Shown here piece after piece: positions 22,001 through 34,623 of a DNA stretch of 64,000 bases. How positions within the stretch are numbered: the first letter of the stretch is position 1; each line of letters begins with the position of its first letter. The position numbers were made by a program, and so were the translations under genes. This DNA comes from Stromatinia cepivora (Eukaryota > Ascomycota > Leotiomycetes > Helotiales > Sclerotiniaceae), in contig RCTD01000016.1 in assembly GCA_014898415.1 (NCBI GenBank), positions 310,001-374,000 of the forward strand, written 5' to 3'. Below the pieces are notes generated by a model. The model was not told the DNA's origin. It made no database searches and saw only the letters and a list, made by a program, of their open reading frames with translations.

Positions 22001-25000
22001 GTCCAATTCAGCTCCGCACTTCAAGATCTTATTGGCGAGGGAAAAATTCATCTCATCGAAATCGGTCCTCATCCAGCTTTGAAGGGGCCCGTCCAGCAAG
22101 TTCGGGCTTCAATCAATGTCGACAAAAACCTTCTCCCATATAGTTCCACATTTATGAGGGGTCAAGATGCAGACTTGTGCATCAAGAAATTAGCAGGGAG
22201 TCTTTATCTTCATGGCCATGGTTTGCAATGGCAGAATGTCAATGACTTACCACAACGGAATCAAGTTATGTTACACGGTCTCCAGCCATATCCATGGGAT
22301 TATTCAGCTGGTCTCCTCTGGGCAGAGTCCCGGCCTTCTGTCGAGCTACGAAACCGACAACATGTACGCCATGAGCTTCTCGGATCACCCCTTGTCGCTG
22401 GTAGCGGAATAGAGTGGAGTTGGCGAAATGTTTTACGAGTGAATGAAGCCCCTTGGTTGTTGGATCATAAGGTTGAGTCTCAGATTGTTTTCCCAGCTAC
22501 TGGTTATCTCGCAATGGCAATGGAAGCTATCGCTCAAGTTAAAGGTCTCAAAAACACACTATCAGGGAAGTCTTTTAGACCCAGCACTTCTTTTGAATTC
22601 CGAAATGTGAGCATCAGCGCCGCTCTTGTGATTCAAGATGAAAAAGATATAGGGGTTCAAGATGTTGAGCTACACACAGCCTTCTCATGGCGAAAAATAT
22701 CTACCACAAGCAAGTCGACTGACTGGTGCGACTTCTCGGTGTCGTCGTGGAGATCAGGCCAAAGTACACTTCATTGTTCAGGAAGTATTCGTACTGGAGG
22801 TCCATTGCCACTGAAAGGCACAATCGAAGTTCAGAACACAGAAGGTTTCGAGAAATGGTCGATGTCCCGTTGGTACAAAAAGCTTGCCGAAGATGGACTT
22901 TGCTTTGGGCCGCAATTTCAGTCATTGACAAGCTTGAGTACGGATGGGAGTCGCGTCAGATCTGATGCGTTGTCCACGACAAATCTAAAGGCAAAGGTCG
23001 GAAAAGATACCGATACAGAGTACTTCGTACACCCAATTACTGTTGATGCTTGCTTGTAAGTCCTCAAGTTGTTGAAATTTTTTCGATTCGCTCCGTTAGG
23101 AGTAAATTCTCGAGAAATCTCAAAAGTTCCTGAGACTTCTCATCAGTTTGCTTCTCTCTTCCTTCTGATGTGGCAAGACTGACTCCAGATTTTCTTATTT
23201 AGGCAATCCGGCATTATGGGTGGTACAGGCGGCAACCTAAGCACCCTCAAGGCCTTTCTCCCAGTCTTCATCTCCGAATGTCGAATCCAATCTCTTGGGG
23301 AAAACAACAACGAAGAAGCCACAATCCACACCAAAATGACCACAACCGGTTTTGCGACCAGTAGAATTGATGCTACACTTTTAGACCCTTCAGGTAATGT
23401 AGTAGTCGACATGAAAGATGTTCGTCTATCTCTCTACACCGGTAAGATGGGAGATGTAGAAAACAATGATAGCATACAATCTGAACGGCATCCAACACTA
23501 CGTGTCAATTGGAAACCTGATATTTCGAGCCTCTATCTAGGCGCAGAATCTCAGTTGGACAAATATATTGATAACTTCATTTCTCAACAACAACCCGACT
23601 TAATCGACAATGAGACAGAAGTTGTCATTGGGGCACTACTCGATCTCATAGGACACCGCAATCCGAGAATGCGCGTTCTTGAACTTGGACCAGACTGTGA
23701 CTGCAGACCAAAGAATTGGTCATATTTGCTTCACAAAGATACAGCACTCCCACGCATTCAATCCTGGAATAGTGGCAGCCTGGCTGAGAGCGGTGATCTG
23801 ACAATAAGCAATGGAGCATCGGGTCCTTTCGATACAATTCTGATCAGCAAGGTGAGTTTCCTTATACTGTCTTTGATATCAATTATCCATTAAGCCTAAC
23901 ACAAACGTAGCTTTCCGAATCGGAGCGACTCTGGAAACACACTCCTGAGAAGCTCATTTCTCTTGTTGGTAATAATGGTGTTGTTGTCACCCGCAAGACT
24001 GACAGTGCCCTTTCCAGCTTAGCTGCTGCTAAATTTGCAGTTGTAGAGATCAGAAAGCAGATCATCTTAGCCGTACGACCGCCAACTTCCAAGTCGCTAC
24101 TGGATAAGGATGTATTGATTATCGTAAGTTTTTTTGCCCAATCTGAGCCCTCGCTGCTTCGAGTCAAATTTAACAACCCTATAGTTGAACAACAACCCTT
24201 CATCCGCAGTAGCCGATTTTACAAAGTCTCTATCGAGCTATTTGAAAGAGACAGCTTGTGCAGCTCAAGTTAACAACATCTCCATTGCCAATTTGGATCA
24301 AGTCTCCATCTCATCAAAGATGGTCTGCATATCTCTCCTCGAACTAGAGCACGAGTTTCTCGCTACCATGAGTCCGGAAGACATGGACCGACTGCGTATG
24401 TGTACCGACGTTGCCACAGAATTGTTGTGGCTCACCGGCGCGGGCATGTTGACTACCCCTGATCCTAGGCTGACGCTCTCAAATGGTCTGTCTCGAGCCC
24501 TTATGCTTGAGCAGCCATCGCTGCGCTTCACGGTATACGATATTGGGCCCGTAAGCCTTTTGAGCACGGCATCGAATTTTTCGTACATAGAAAGAATTCT
24601 TACTGTGTATGAGGATTTTGATGATAAGGAGTTCATTCAAGTTAATGGCATTCTTTACACTAGCCGCTTTGGACCCGATTTCGGAGTAAATGCTGAATTT
24701 AGAAAACGGATGGGAGAGCAAGACCCAGTTGAAAAGGCGCCACTTTCCACAGTTGGACCGGCACAACTCAGTATAGGGAAACCTGGTGTCACCGATTCAT
24801 TACACTTTCAACAGATCTGTGAAGCATCTACAACACCTCCAGCAGGCTTTATCGACGTCGCTATCAAGGCCGTTAGTCTCAATGCCAAAGACATTTACAC
24901 CATGAGTGGGCACGTAGAAACAAAGGGAGGAACTTGTTCCTTGGAGTTTTGTGGTGTTGTGACGGCCGTCGGACCAAAAGTTGATAATCTTGCACTCGGC

Positions 25001-27192
25001 GATCGGGTTGTCGTTATGGCACCAAATTATTTCGGAACGACCGAGAGAGTACCAGCCTGGGCTGCACATAAGATGCTACCAGGAGAAGAGGATAGTATTC
25101 TTTGCACAATTCCTATAGCTTACTCTACGGCTATTTATGGGATGCTTGACCGAGGAAATTTGAGAGCTGGCGAGTCCGTTCTCATTCATTCAGGTGCCGG
25201 TGCAGTCGGTATTGCAGCTATCACTTTGGCCATGCGAATAGGAGCAACTGTCTACACCACTACCAGTTCTCAATTGAAACGAGACTACCTCATCAATGAG
25301 CTAGGTGTACCAGCCGCGAACATCTTCAACTCTCGTGATACCTCTTTTGTAGACGGTATCAAGTCAGCTACAAACGGCCGAGGGGTAGATTTAGTACTCA
25401 ATTCACTCATTGGAGATCTGATGCATGCAAGTTGGGACTGCTTGGCCGATTTTGGTCGTTTTATCGAGATAGGAAAACGGGAGCTTGTGGATGCTGGCAA
25501 ACTCGAGAGTAAGCATTTTCTCAAACCAACACAGTGACTGCAGAAGAGAAGCCGAAACTAACTTTTGACCCCAAAGTGCACATGTTCTTGAAAAATACAA
25601 CCTTTACAGCCTTTGACTTGTCTGAGTTATACTATCACTCTGACCAGTTCTACCGAGACATTTGGATTAGGTTAGTTCTGCTACCATGAACCTTAAAACA
25701 TCGAAACTTTAGCTTACCATACACATCAATAGAATATCTAAAGAAGCGCTTAAATTATACCGCTCTGGCCATGCCAAACCGGGTCCTATTGCCAAGTTCG
25801 ATGTTTCAGAAATCGCTCAAGCATTCCGCCATTTCTCTTTACGAGAACGAATTGGAAAAGTGGTCGTGTCTCTTGAGAATTCAGAGAGTCGGGTTCCAGT
25901 AAGTTTTGTCCTTTGTCTATTCATAAGGAGGAAATCTAATATGTGAGCAGGTTGCACCTTCAAAGTATCTTACAGTTCTAGACCCCGAAAAAGTATATCT
26001 CCTCATTGGTTGTCTGGGAGGTCTGGGTCGTAGTTTAAGTCGATGGATGATGGCTCGGGGTGCACGACACTTTGTGTTCGTTGGGAGGTCGGGCTGCGAC
26101 AAGCCCAGCGCACGAGAGCTCGTTTCTCGCCTCGAAAACGAAGGAGCTCATGTCACAGTGATCAGAGGAGATGTCCTTGAAATTGCTGATATTACAGCAG
26201 CTGTGGAAGCCTGTAAAGCTACCGGAAAGTCTATAGGGGGTGTCATACAAGCGGCTATGGGTCTTCAAGAAGCCTTATTCACCCGCATGAGCCATGAAGG
26301 CTGGCATACAGGCATCCAGCCCAAATGGAAAGGAACATGGAATTTGCACAACGTGCTCGAGGGCAATGACGAGGCACTCGACTTTTTTCTTTTGACCTCT
26401 TCGGTTTCCGGTAGTGTTGCGACTGCAACTGAGAGCAATTATTGTGCAGCAAATGGATTCCTCGATGCCTTTGCACGATGGCGCCGCACTCGGGGGAAGA
26501 AGGCTGTTTCGGTTGGTCTCGGCATGATTTCTGAAGTCGGTTATCTCCATGAAAACCCGGAGATAGAAGCTCTTCTATTGAGAAAAGGTATCCAGCCCTT
26601 GAACGAAGAGGAATTCTTGCAGGTCATCGATCTCTCCCTTAGCGGAGCAGGTGGTGATTTCGAGGCTAATGGGGTGCAAGCATCAAATGTGAACGGTGCA
26701 CACATGCTGACCGGACTGGAACCACTTGGGCTTCGTAAACTCATGGACCAAGGTTTTGATATCACGACAATTGGAAACATGCAAGATCCCCGCTCTGCAA
26801 TTTTATCAGCAGCATTGCTGGGCAACAATGAATCCGGTGATGCGAGTGGTGTTTCCCAGGCAGGTTTAGTAAATGCCCCCTCGTGGCTGAAAGAGATATC
26901 TGCAACTGCAGTCAAGACTCTATTTTCGGAAGCGGACGCTCCTTCGCTCATAGAAGCCGTCTTGAGAGCCGTGCGCAAACGTTTCTCCAGTATAATTCTC
27001 ATGCCAGTGGACCAGATCGATGATACCAAACCTCTAGCGCAGTTTGGTATGGACAGTATGATTGCGGCGGAATTTCGCACTTGGATTTGGGGTGCTTTCA
27101 AAGTCGATGTTCCTTTCCTTGACCTTCTCAGTAACCAGAAATCTCTTAACAGTCTGGCCGAGTTTGCTACCGAGAAGTTAACAGAAAAGTAG
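19045..27192 (+). CDS. Highly reducing type I polyketide synthase
   Basis: Thirteen exons join in frame to 2411 residues: 19045-19189, 19237-19665, 19786-19828, 19901-20209, 20273-20480, 20570-20693, 20766-23055, 23203-23851, 23911-24123, 24185-25508, 25577-25670, 25733-25898, 25951-27192. Domain order with approximate residues: KS 40-470 (DTACSSS active Cys, HGTGT, NLGHSE); AT 565-880 (FTGQGAQ, GHSSGE); DH 955-1250 ([23 protein letters not shown]); a short, degenerate methyltransferase region around 1340 (LELGPDCD where LEIGAGTGG is usual), followed by a structural pseudo-KR; ER from ~1675 ([12 protein letters not shown]); KR from ~2015 (GCLGGLGRS, catalytic YCAAN ~2161); ACP (FGMDSM, phosphopantetheine Ser ~2362). 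It makes a reduced, probably unmethylated polyketide. No releasing domain is present. The product is not predictable. Divergent SDR and epoxide hydrolase are likely partners. Confidence 0.95.
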
Positions 27193-28108
27193 ATAGAATG
27201 GGTAAGGGGTCACACTAAACGGAAGAGATTAAGGTTAGATTAGATCGACACACTTTGTAGAAAGCGCCAGCGCTTATAAAACGCCTACATTTGTTGTAAG
27301 AAATCAGATTCTTTTTGACCATATGCCAAACTCTTTGCTTTTAAGCCCCTTCGATAAGAGGCTTTCCGAGTATGTCCGAAATAAAGAATGTGAAAAAACC
27401 ATGTAGGAAAACTATATTCGAGAGCTTTATCAACCGTACTATTTTATCTTATAGCAAAAACCTTATGAATGCTTTCTAAAGTAGTAAGTTCTGTCCACAC
27501 TATTTATTAGTTTATCAGTTCTCCCGCCGATAATGTCGATACGATCTCAATTTAGGGTACGGATACTCTATCACTATATACAGAACGGAAGTTAAGATAG
27601 TTTCCTACTATTATAGTGTAATACTGTTTTTTTGGTAAAGGGAAATTAAGCTAGGCTGTCGGCCTAGGATTCTCAACTAAAGAGCCCCATATTTATGTCA
27701 CCTGCATCGAATGAGCGACGGTCTAGAATAGGACGGTTGATATTTAGGTACTCAATATTTTGTTATAATTATATTAAAAAATAAACAAATTGCTATCTCT
27801 AACAAATCGTTATTCTGTATTAAATTTGAAGAACCTAGACTTAACGCAACGTAAACATCTAGAGTTATTAATATGGACTTGTAAGAGCAGTAGAACCTTA
27901 TCAGCTTAATTATTAAAGTTATTAATGGGATGGATAATATGTGTGTGTATTCTATATATGAAAACTCTGGTCTGGCCTTATATAATGCTTGCTTATTCAG
28001 CATAATCCCTGATAGGGCTGATGTAGCGGGCGGAGACAAATCTCGTCATCCCGCATTTCTCTATCAAGATATCAAGATTTTGGGAAACATTAAAAAATCA
28101 TCAATACT
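27193..28108. other. PKS 3' flank, A+T-rich, no gene
   Basis: Contains the presumed PKS terminator and the promoter of the FAS1-domain gene. About 27740-27920 is A+T-rich. No coding texture is seen on either strand. Confidence 0.5.
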
Positions 28109-28776
28109 ATGAAGATGAAATATACATACTCGATCCCATTTCTTTTAACAGCAATCTTCACTGCTACGATTTTGGGTAAAGATATTGAAAGACCTCTGCT
28201 AAACAACAATCTTGGTCCCGCGATGCCTCCTAAATCCGAATTGTCTTCCGATCCTATTGGTGGGGGTGATACAATCATTCTATCCGACGTTCTTGGTAGA
28301 GACCGAAGTATCAATATATTTGCAGGCTTCACAAGAGATATAGCACCCATAAGCCAGCGATTCGCCAATAATGATCAAAATACTACCATTCTTGCCCCCG
28401 TCAATTCTGCGATAATGGGTTTGCCTCGAAAACCATGGGAAGATCCAGAAGACTATGATAAACTTGGGGCAAATGCATATGAGGGCGAAGACGGAGAAGA
28501 GAGGGCCCACAAGAATCTGCGGAGATTTGTGGAGGCTCATATCGTTCCTGCGAGTCCATGGAAGGAAGGAGAGAAAGTTAAGACTCTACTTGGAGACGAA
28601 GTTTGGTGGGAGAATAAAGACGGTGTCAAACGAGTGAGTGTAGCATAATATATGTAGTCCATACTTGCTGACCTCTTTTGTAGTTGCAACCCGGGAATAT
28701 TGAGGTCTCTAGCATGGCAGGTGATGTTTATAACGGGCAAGTCTGGATTTTGAAGGGCGCGAGAAATTATGCATAG
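28109..28776 (+). CDS. Secreted FAS1 (fasciclin)-domain protein
   Basis: Two exons, 28109-28633 and 28684-28776, give 205 residues. The N-terminus (positive MKMKYTY followed by a hydrophobic run ending ATILG) is a signal peptide. The body has fasciclin features: 'TIILSDVLGRDRSINIFAGF' (H1-like), 'FANNDQNTTILAPVNSAI' (the conserved TILAPTN type motif), a 'HIVPASPW' stretch where YHI/HVV is typical, and at the C-terminus 'VYNGQVWILKGA' (usually NGVIHVID). FAS1 domains mediate adhesion at the cell surface or vacuole. No GPI-anchor tail is visible. The second exon is needed to complete the domain; without splicing the frame ends at a TAA five codons past the donor. A second Met, two codons in, could also start translation. 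Confidence 0.85.
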
Positions 28777-29592
28777 GAACTGCTAAAAGTTTTATTGCAA
28801 AGGTTGGCGTTACTCGGACTTGGCCTTTCGAATTGCTCATGGGTTTGGCTGGGCATACATAACTCAGATACTTTGCCCTTGCTGTTGCGCGTTGTGATGA
28901 TGAGGAAGTTCTTAGCTCTGCTTGATATATTTATAAGGCTTACATAATGATAATGATTTCATTTACGTATTCGAACCCCTAATAAAAAGAAATATGAAAC
29001 CTTTAAGCAAAAGTCTCATAACAGGTTGGTTTTACAGTAACATCAAGAAATCCAAATGCGGCGCTCATTCAATACCCGGTGATATGCTGAACTTCGGGTC
29101 CAATTGTCATTGGTAGCCTCGTCTCCCTGGTTTGTGTTCAGCCTTGCAACTTTAAGCCACAAATAGTATGGCGGTATTCGCCGGCACGCTAATGGAAATC
29201 ATCATTGCGATCATTTGGAAATTCTTCCGACTCAGTACCGACGTTTCGCTTCCTATTCGACTTGATTTATGAATTTAGAAAGAGAGCGAGTTGCTGCAAA
29301 TTCGGTGGTATCTCTGATTCACACTGCAAATCAAATTCACTTCTATGGAACCACATTAACAGTGTTTACTCCATTGCGCGGGAGCATAAAGCCTTGCGCG
29401 TAAATTTAGAACCTCGTTAGTACCTCCTACTTCTTCTCTGAGTCGAAATTCAATCCCAAATTCATGATCAAAGTTGGAGCTGGCGTTATTATATGTTAAA
29501 ACTCCTCATATACGAGGGAGCTAACATTTACTCCTCAAAGACAGCTTGTCGGTCAAAACAATCGAAAATCAGATCAGCCAACAAAAAACGTC
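28777..29592. other. Intergenic, sin3 promoter side
   Basis: No gene supported. The last ~150 bases (including a run of C-A-rich sequence up to the start codon) are probably the sin3 5' leader. Confidence 0.45.
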
Positions 29593-32500
29593 ATGAATAA
29601 TCAACCACCACACAACGGTCCTCCAAGTTTCGATCGAGATCGAGATATGGAAGAACAACTCCGACAACGTGCTTTACAGCATAAGCAGGAAGAGATACCG
29701 ACGCAGCGCGAGCGCGACCTTGAGAGACAAGAAAGAGATCGGCAACATAGAGAACAGCAATACCAGCCAGCACCTCCGCATCAAAGCAATGCCGGCAGTA
29801 TCCCATTGCACCAACCCGTAGCAAACCGGACAACTACGGCTATGCATAGTCCCGGAGGAATTCTTGCTACTCATGGCACTCCACTGGGAGCTCCAAGTGG
29901 ACCTGGCAATGCCTTCGGGGGCCCGCTTCACAATGACGCAGCACGCAATCTGCAACACCATGCTCAAAATGCCAGTCAACAACCTCAGCAGCAACACATT
30001 TTCAGCTCGGAACCCATCTTTAGCCGCGGTTCAGGTGCTCCTCAGTCAAATGCGCCACTTGGTATTCCAGGCGTCGCAGATGTTGGATTCGGCAGGCCAC
30101 AGATAGTGTCACGAGAGACGACGCAGCAGGAAGTAGCAGCCGCAAGACTGATGCCGTTTGGAGGAGGACCTGTGACTCCCGGTCACCAAATGCCTGGCCC
30201 TGCTGGTCTAACACAAGGTGGTCAACAGCCAATTCTCAATGTAAGTTTTCAGCATGATTTTCTTCGTTTTTTATGGACGTGTTTTTAGCTGTACCTTGAG
30301 CTATTATACATATCTAATTCTTTGTAGGATGCTCTTAGCTACCTCGACCAGGTCAAAGTTCAGTTCGCAGATCAACCCGACGTTTATAACCGATTTCTTG
30401 ATATCATGAAAGACTTCAAAAGTCAAGCGTAAGTTATATTTCTTTTTTCAAACTTGGATAGCAAATTGGATATACCCTATTCGTCATACTGACTTTGGTG
30501 ATTCACTTTCAGTATCGACACTCCCGGTGTTATTAATCGAGTATCCGAACTTTTTGCAGGCCATCCAAATTTAATTCAAGGTTTCAACACATTTCTACCA
30601 CCTGGATACAGAATCGAGTGCGGTGCCGACAATAATCCAAACACAATTAGAGTCACAACTCCCATGGGAACAACCGTTCAATCAATTCCAGGAGCCGGTC
30701 GTGCACTCGGTGAGACTGTAGTCAGCCACGGCGGCGGCGCAAACGGATTTTACAATCCTCAACGTCCATCAACGACTTGGCAGCAACCCCAGCATAGTAT
30801 CGAAAGTCCAGAAGCAGTCTTCAGCCCACCTCACCAGAGTGCCGCGGTCCCTTATGGTCATAACCAAGCACAAATTGGATCATATGAAGCACAAGCAGCA
30901 GCAGCAGCAGCAGCCGCAGCCGCAGCTCATCAACAACAACAACGAGGTGTCTCTCAATTGACCAACGCTGTCAGCGCGACCTTGGGTCAACCACCAAGAA
31001 ACACCCAGACGCCAACACCTGGCGGTAGTTCTGGTAATTTGAATGGCTCTGGTGCGCAACCGGGCATGGAAAAGCGTGGTCCAGTTGAGTTTAATCATGC
31101 AATAAGTTACGTTAATAAAATCAAGGTATGATTCAGATTTCTCTGCCGATCACCTTTGAAAACATACTCACCACTGACCCTCAGAATCGTTTCCAAGATA
31201 AACCTGAAATATACAAACAATTCCTCGAAATTCTTCAGACGTATCAACGTGAATCTAAACCCATTCAAGACGTTTATGGTCAAGTAACTACTTTGTTTGG
31301 TACTGCACCCGACCTCCTCGAAGACTTCAAACAATTTCTTCCTGAATCAGCTGCACATGCCAAAGCTGTCGCAAAGGCGGCGGAAGAAGCAACAGCTATA
31401 CCAGATGCTTCTCAAGGTACCCAACTTGGAAACAGAGGTCCTTCAGGAGATACCAAACTACCAATTATGGGCAATTTTCCCATCCCTACACCTACGACTG
31501 GCAAGACAGAAAAGAAGCGCAAACCTCTCACCCAAGGATCTGGTTCGCAAATGAACAATGGTGGAGAAAGCTCTGTTCGTGGTGCCGGCCCACAACCTAA
31601 TAAGGTGAGATAAACCTCGAGATGTTCTACTTCACAAATCTATCTTTTGGCGAGATATTTATTTAATACTTTAATTTCTATAGCGACCGAAAACTCACCA
31701 TAACAATAAGCCACTTGCTGCCGATGCTGCTGCAGTATCTCCAACTCTAACGCCCATTGTACCCGAACCACTTCCTCCTGCGTCGATGTCCGCTGCGAGT
31801 TCTGAAGAGTTAGCCTTCTTTGACCGTGTAAAGAAATATATCGGCAATAAGTCCACCATGAACGAGTTTTTGAAGCTTTGCAATCTTTTCTCGCAGGACC
31901 TAATAGATCGAAATGTTCTAGTTTTCAAAGTTAGCAATTTTATCGGTGGAAGTGCAGATCTGATGAACTGGTTCAAAGCTTTTGTAGGCTATGAAGGGGT
32001 CGACGAGGTCATCGATAATCGACCAAAGGCTCCGACAGGAAGAGTTGCATTGAGTAATTGTCGAGGCTTGGGACCGAGTTATCGGTTGTTACCGAAAAGA
32101 GCAAGTCCTCCACTATCTCCATACTTTTAGCTTCAGCACATCCAATTATCATTTCATAGATCAAAAATTTGTTTAAAAAATGAGGGTAGTTTGCTAATAT
32201 TCTACTGACAGGAGCGATTGAAGCCTTGCAGTGGTCGAGATGAGATGTGTCATGCTGTGCTCAATGATGACTGGGCTTCACACCCTACTTGGGCATCAGA
32301 AGATTCGGGTTTCGTAGCCCACCGAAAGAATATTTTCGAGGAAGGTCTTCACCGCATTGAAGAAGAACGTCACGACTATGACTTCAATATCGAATGCAAC
32401 GCCAAAGTAATACAACTTCTCGAGCCAATTGCCCAGCAAATCGTTGCCATGGATCCAGCTGAGAGACAGAATTTCCGCATGCCTAACACTGCTGGTCCAA

Positions 32501-34623
32501 ACCAAGCCATTTACAAGCGTGTATTGAAAAAGATCTACGGTACCGAGAAAGGTCCACAAGTTGTTGCCGATCTCATCCAAGATCCTTGTGCTGTGTTACC
32601 TGTAATCTTAGCACGACTAAAGCAGAAGGATGAAGAATGGACTTTTACTAGGGTAAGTATTATCTATCCCAATAATGCAAAATTGCTAATATCATTATCA
32701 GCGTGAATGGAATCCCGTTTGGGGTGCACAAGGTAGTGTCATGTACTTGAAAAGTCTCGATCACATGGGCATCCACGTCAAGCAAGCCGACAAGAAGCAT
32801 TTTGCTGCAAAGCATTTAGTAGATTCTATCAAGACGAAGCACGAGGAACAACGACGTCTCAGAAGTTCGAGAGGTCCCACGCCAAAATACCAGTACTCCT
32901 ACCAATTCGCTGATCAGGAGGTCATCGGCCAACTTCTACACGTCATGATAGTTTATGCCTGTAATGCAAACCAGCATAGTAGTTCAGAGCGTCGACGCAT
33001 TTCCGACTTCTTTGAGAAGTTCATATCTACATTCTTTGATCTACCTGACGAATTTGTCGCTCGTCATACCGCTGACATTGACCGTGGAACTCCTGACGAT
33101 GAATACGAAGATATTGCACCAGCCGAGCTTTCTAATGGTCGAGGCAGACGACCAGTCAATGGAAAGAAAGCAGACTTACGACGAGGGGTACTTGATAGAG
33201 GTCGAAATGGCACAAGAGGCCGTGGACAGAAGGAGGATAGCGCTACCGGCAGCAAAGAATCTACACCGGATGTTGATTCTAACATTGATGAAGAAGTTGC
33301 GGATGTCACTGATGACAGAGCTATTACTGAAGTCACCAATGAGCGCTGGGCTGCTGTACCTGGTGCAGTTGCTGTTCAAGGAACAAAGCCTCTCGACTCT
33401 GACGACTTGGAAATGAAAGCGGATCAACCATTCCAACGTGATTGGTATAATCTATACTGCAATCAAACCGTGTTTGTATTCTTCAGTATTTTCCAAACTC
33501 TTTATCAACGATTCAAGGATATCAAAGATGCAGAGAGCTCTGCAAGAGCAGAAATAGAACGCGCAAAGAGTGGCAAGCCTGCGAAACAAATCGGCCTGCT
33601 GAGCGATAGGAACGATGATTTTACAAGTATTGAAGATGGCGAGACCTGCTATTCCAAAGTCTTAAGCCACGTCGAAAAATTCATCAAAGGCGAGATTGAA
33701 GAAACCAAGTACCAGGACTACCTCCGACATTACTATTTGCAGACTGGATGGAAAATCTACACCATTACCGATCTTCTCAAGAGTCTTTGCCGCCTTGGTT
33801 CCATTTGCTCCTCTCCCGATTCTAAGGAGAAGACTCCGGATCTCATTGACCAATTCCTCCGGAACAGAGAATCGAAAGAAACATCGTATAACATTGAGAT
33901 CAATTTACGGAAACAAGCTGATAAATATATCAAAGATTCAGAACTATTCTTGATCAGATGGGTATGTAATTCCTAGTTCCCTCTCATACGTATTTACTAA
34001 CATGATACCAGTACCCCAAAAAGAATGAAGCCACATCACAGTGGGTCCATCGAGACGAAACTACTTTCGATCTCGACATCATGCAAAGAAAGGAGCGTTG
34101 GCAATACTATACATCTTCTTATGTCCGCATCGAACCGACCGAAGGCGTACCCCGCAGACTTCTTCGCAAGAGCCTCCTAACCCGCAATTTGCCATCAGGA
34201 GACACCGATTCGGAAGACGGCTCTAATCAACGGAAACCTCTCATTTGGGGTGAAGATCTTACACTAAGAATTTGCGTGAATAGCTACAAAATCATCTACA
34301 AGGAACCCGGCGTGGAATACTTCATATATGCCGATAAAGCTTTAGGCGGTGGTGAAGATGGTGAGACTAGACAGAGATTAAAGAAAGTTGAGGAGTCAAG
34401 AAATCAAAGATTTCATGAGAAGTTCGGGATGAATAATCAATGGATGAAGGAAAAGAGCCACGAGGAGGTTAGCAGGATTAATCAGGAATTCAGGAAATGG
34501 GTTAATGAGGGTGTCCTCCCCTCGACGCAGGCTGCTAGTGTCGCTTCCGGAGCAGCATCAGCAGCACCACCTTCAACTACAGCTACAGCAGCCGTAGATA
34601 ATGAAGTTGATATGGCTGGCTAA
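29593..34623 (+). CDS. sin3: Sin3 transcriptional corepressor
   Basis: Scaffold of the Rpd3/HDAC complex in the nucleus. Eight exons join in frame to 1503 residues: 29593-30240, 30328-30428, 30513-31125, 31185-31604, 31684-32100, 32212-32652, 32702-33961, 34012-34623. PAH1 is at ~217-285 ([13 protein letters not shown]...), PAH2 at ~446-515 ([16 protein letters not shown]...) and PAH3 at ~636-695 ([13 protein letters not shown]). The HDAC-interaction domain follows from ~710 ([39 protein letters not shown]). Low-complexity Gln- and Ala-rich segments separate the PAHs (Ala12 and Gln4 runs near 30895-30945). An Arg/Gly-rich linker is at ~33140-33240. The C-terminal Sin3 domain runs to the Ala/Pro-rich end. 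Intron 5 (32101-32211) has a GC donor (GCAAGT), and the frame requires it. Intact and expected to be essential or nearly so. Confidence 0.96.
32101..32211 (+). other. GC-AG intron in sin3
   Basis: Donor GCAAGTCC, acceptor CTGACAG, 111 nt. No GT donor nearby restores the frame, and the joined protein [17 protein letters not shown] is the conserved Sin3 HDAC-interaction sequence. Confidence 0.85.

Noticed and set aside
26541..27101. 186-codon minus-strand frame under the PKS
   Set aside because: Antisense of the KR-ACP exon, with no motif of its own.
29674..29997. Long minus-strand frame under sin3 exon 1
   Set aside because: Antisense shadow of a Gln/His-rich coding exon.
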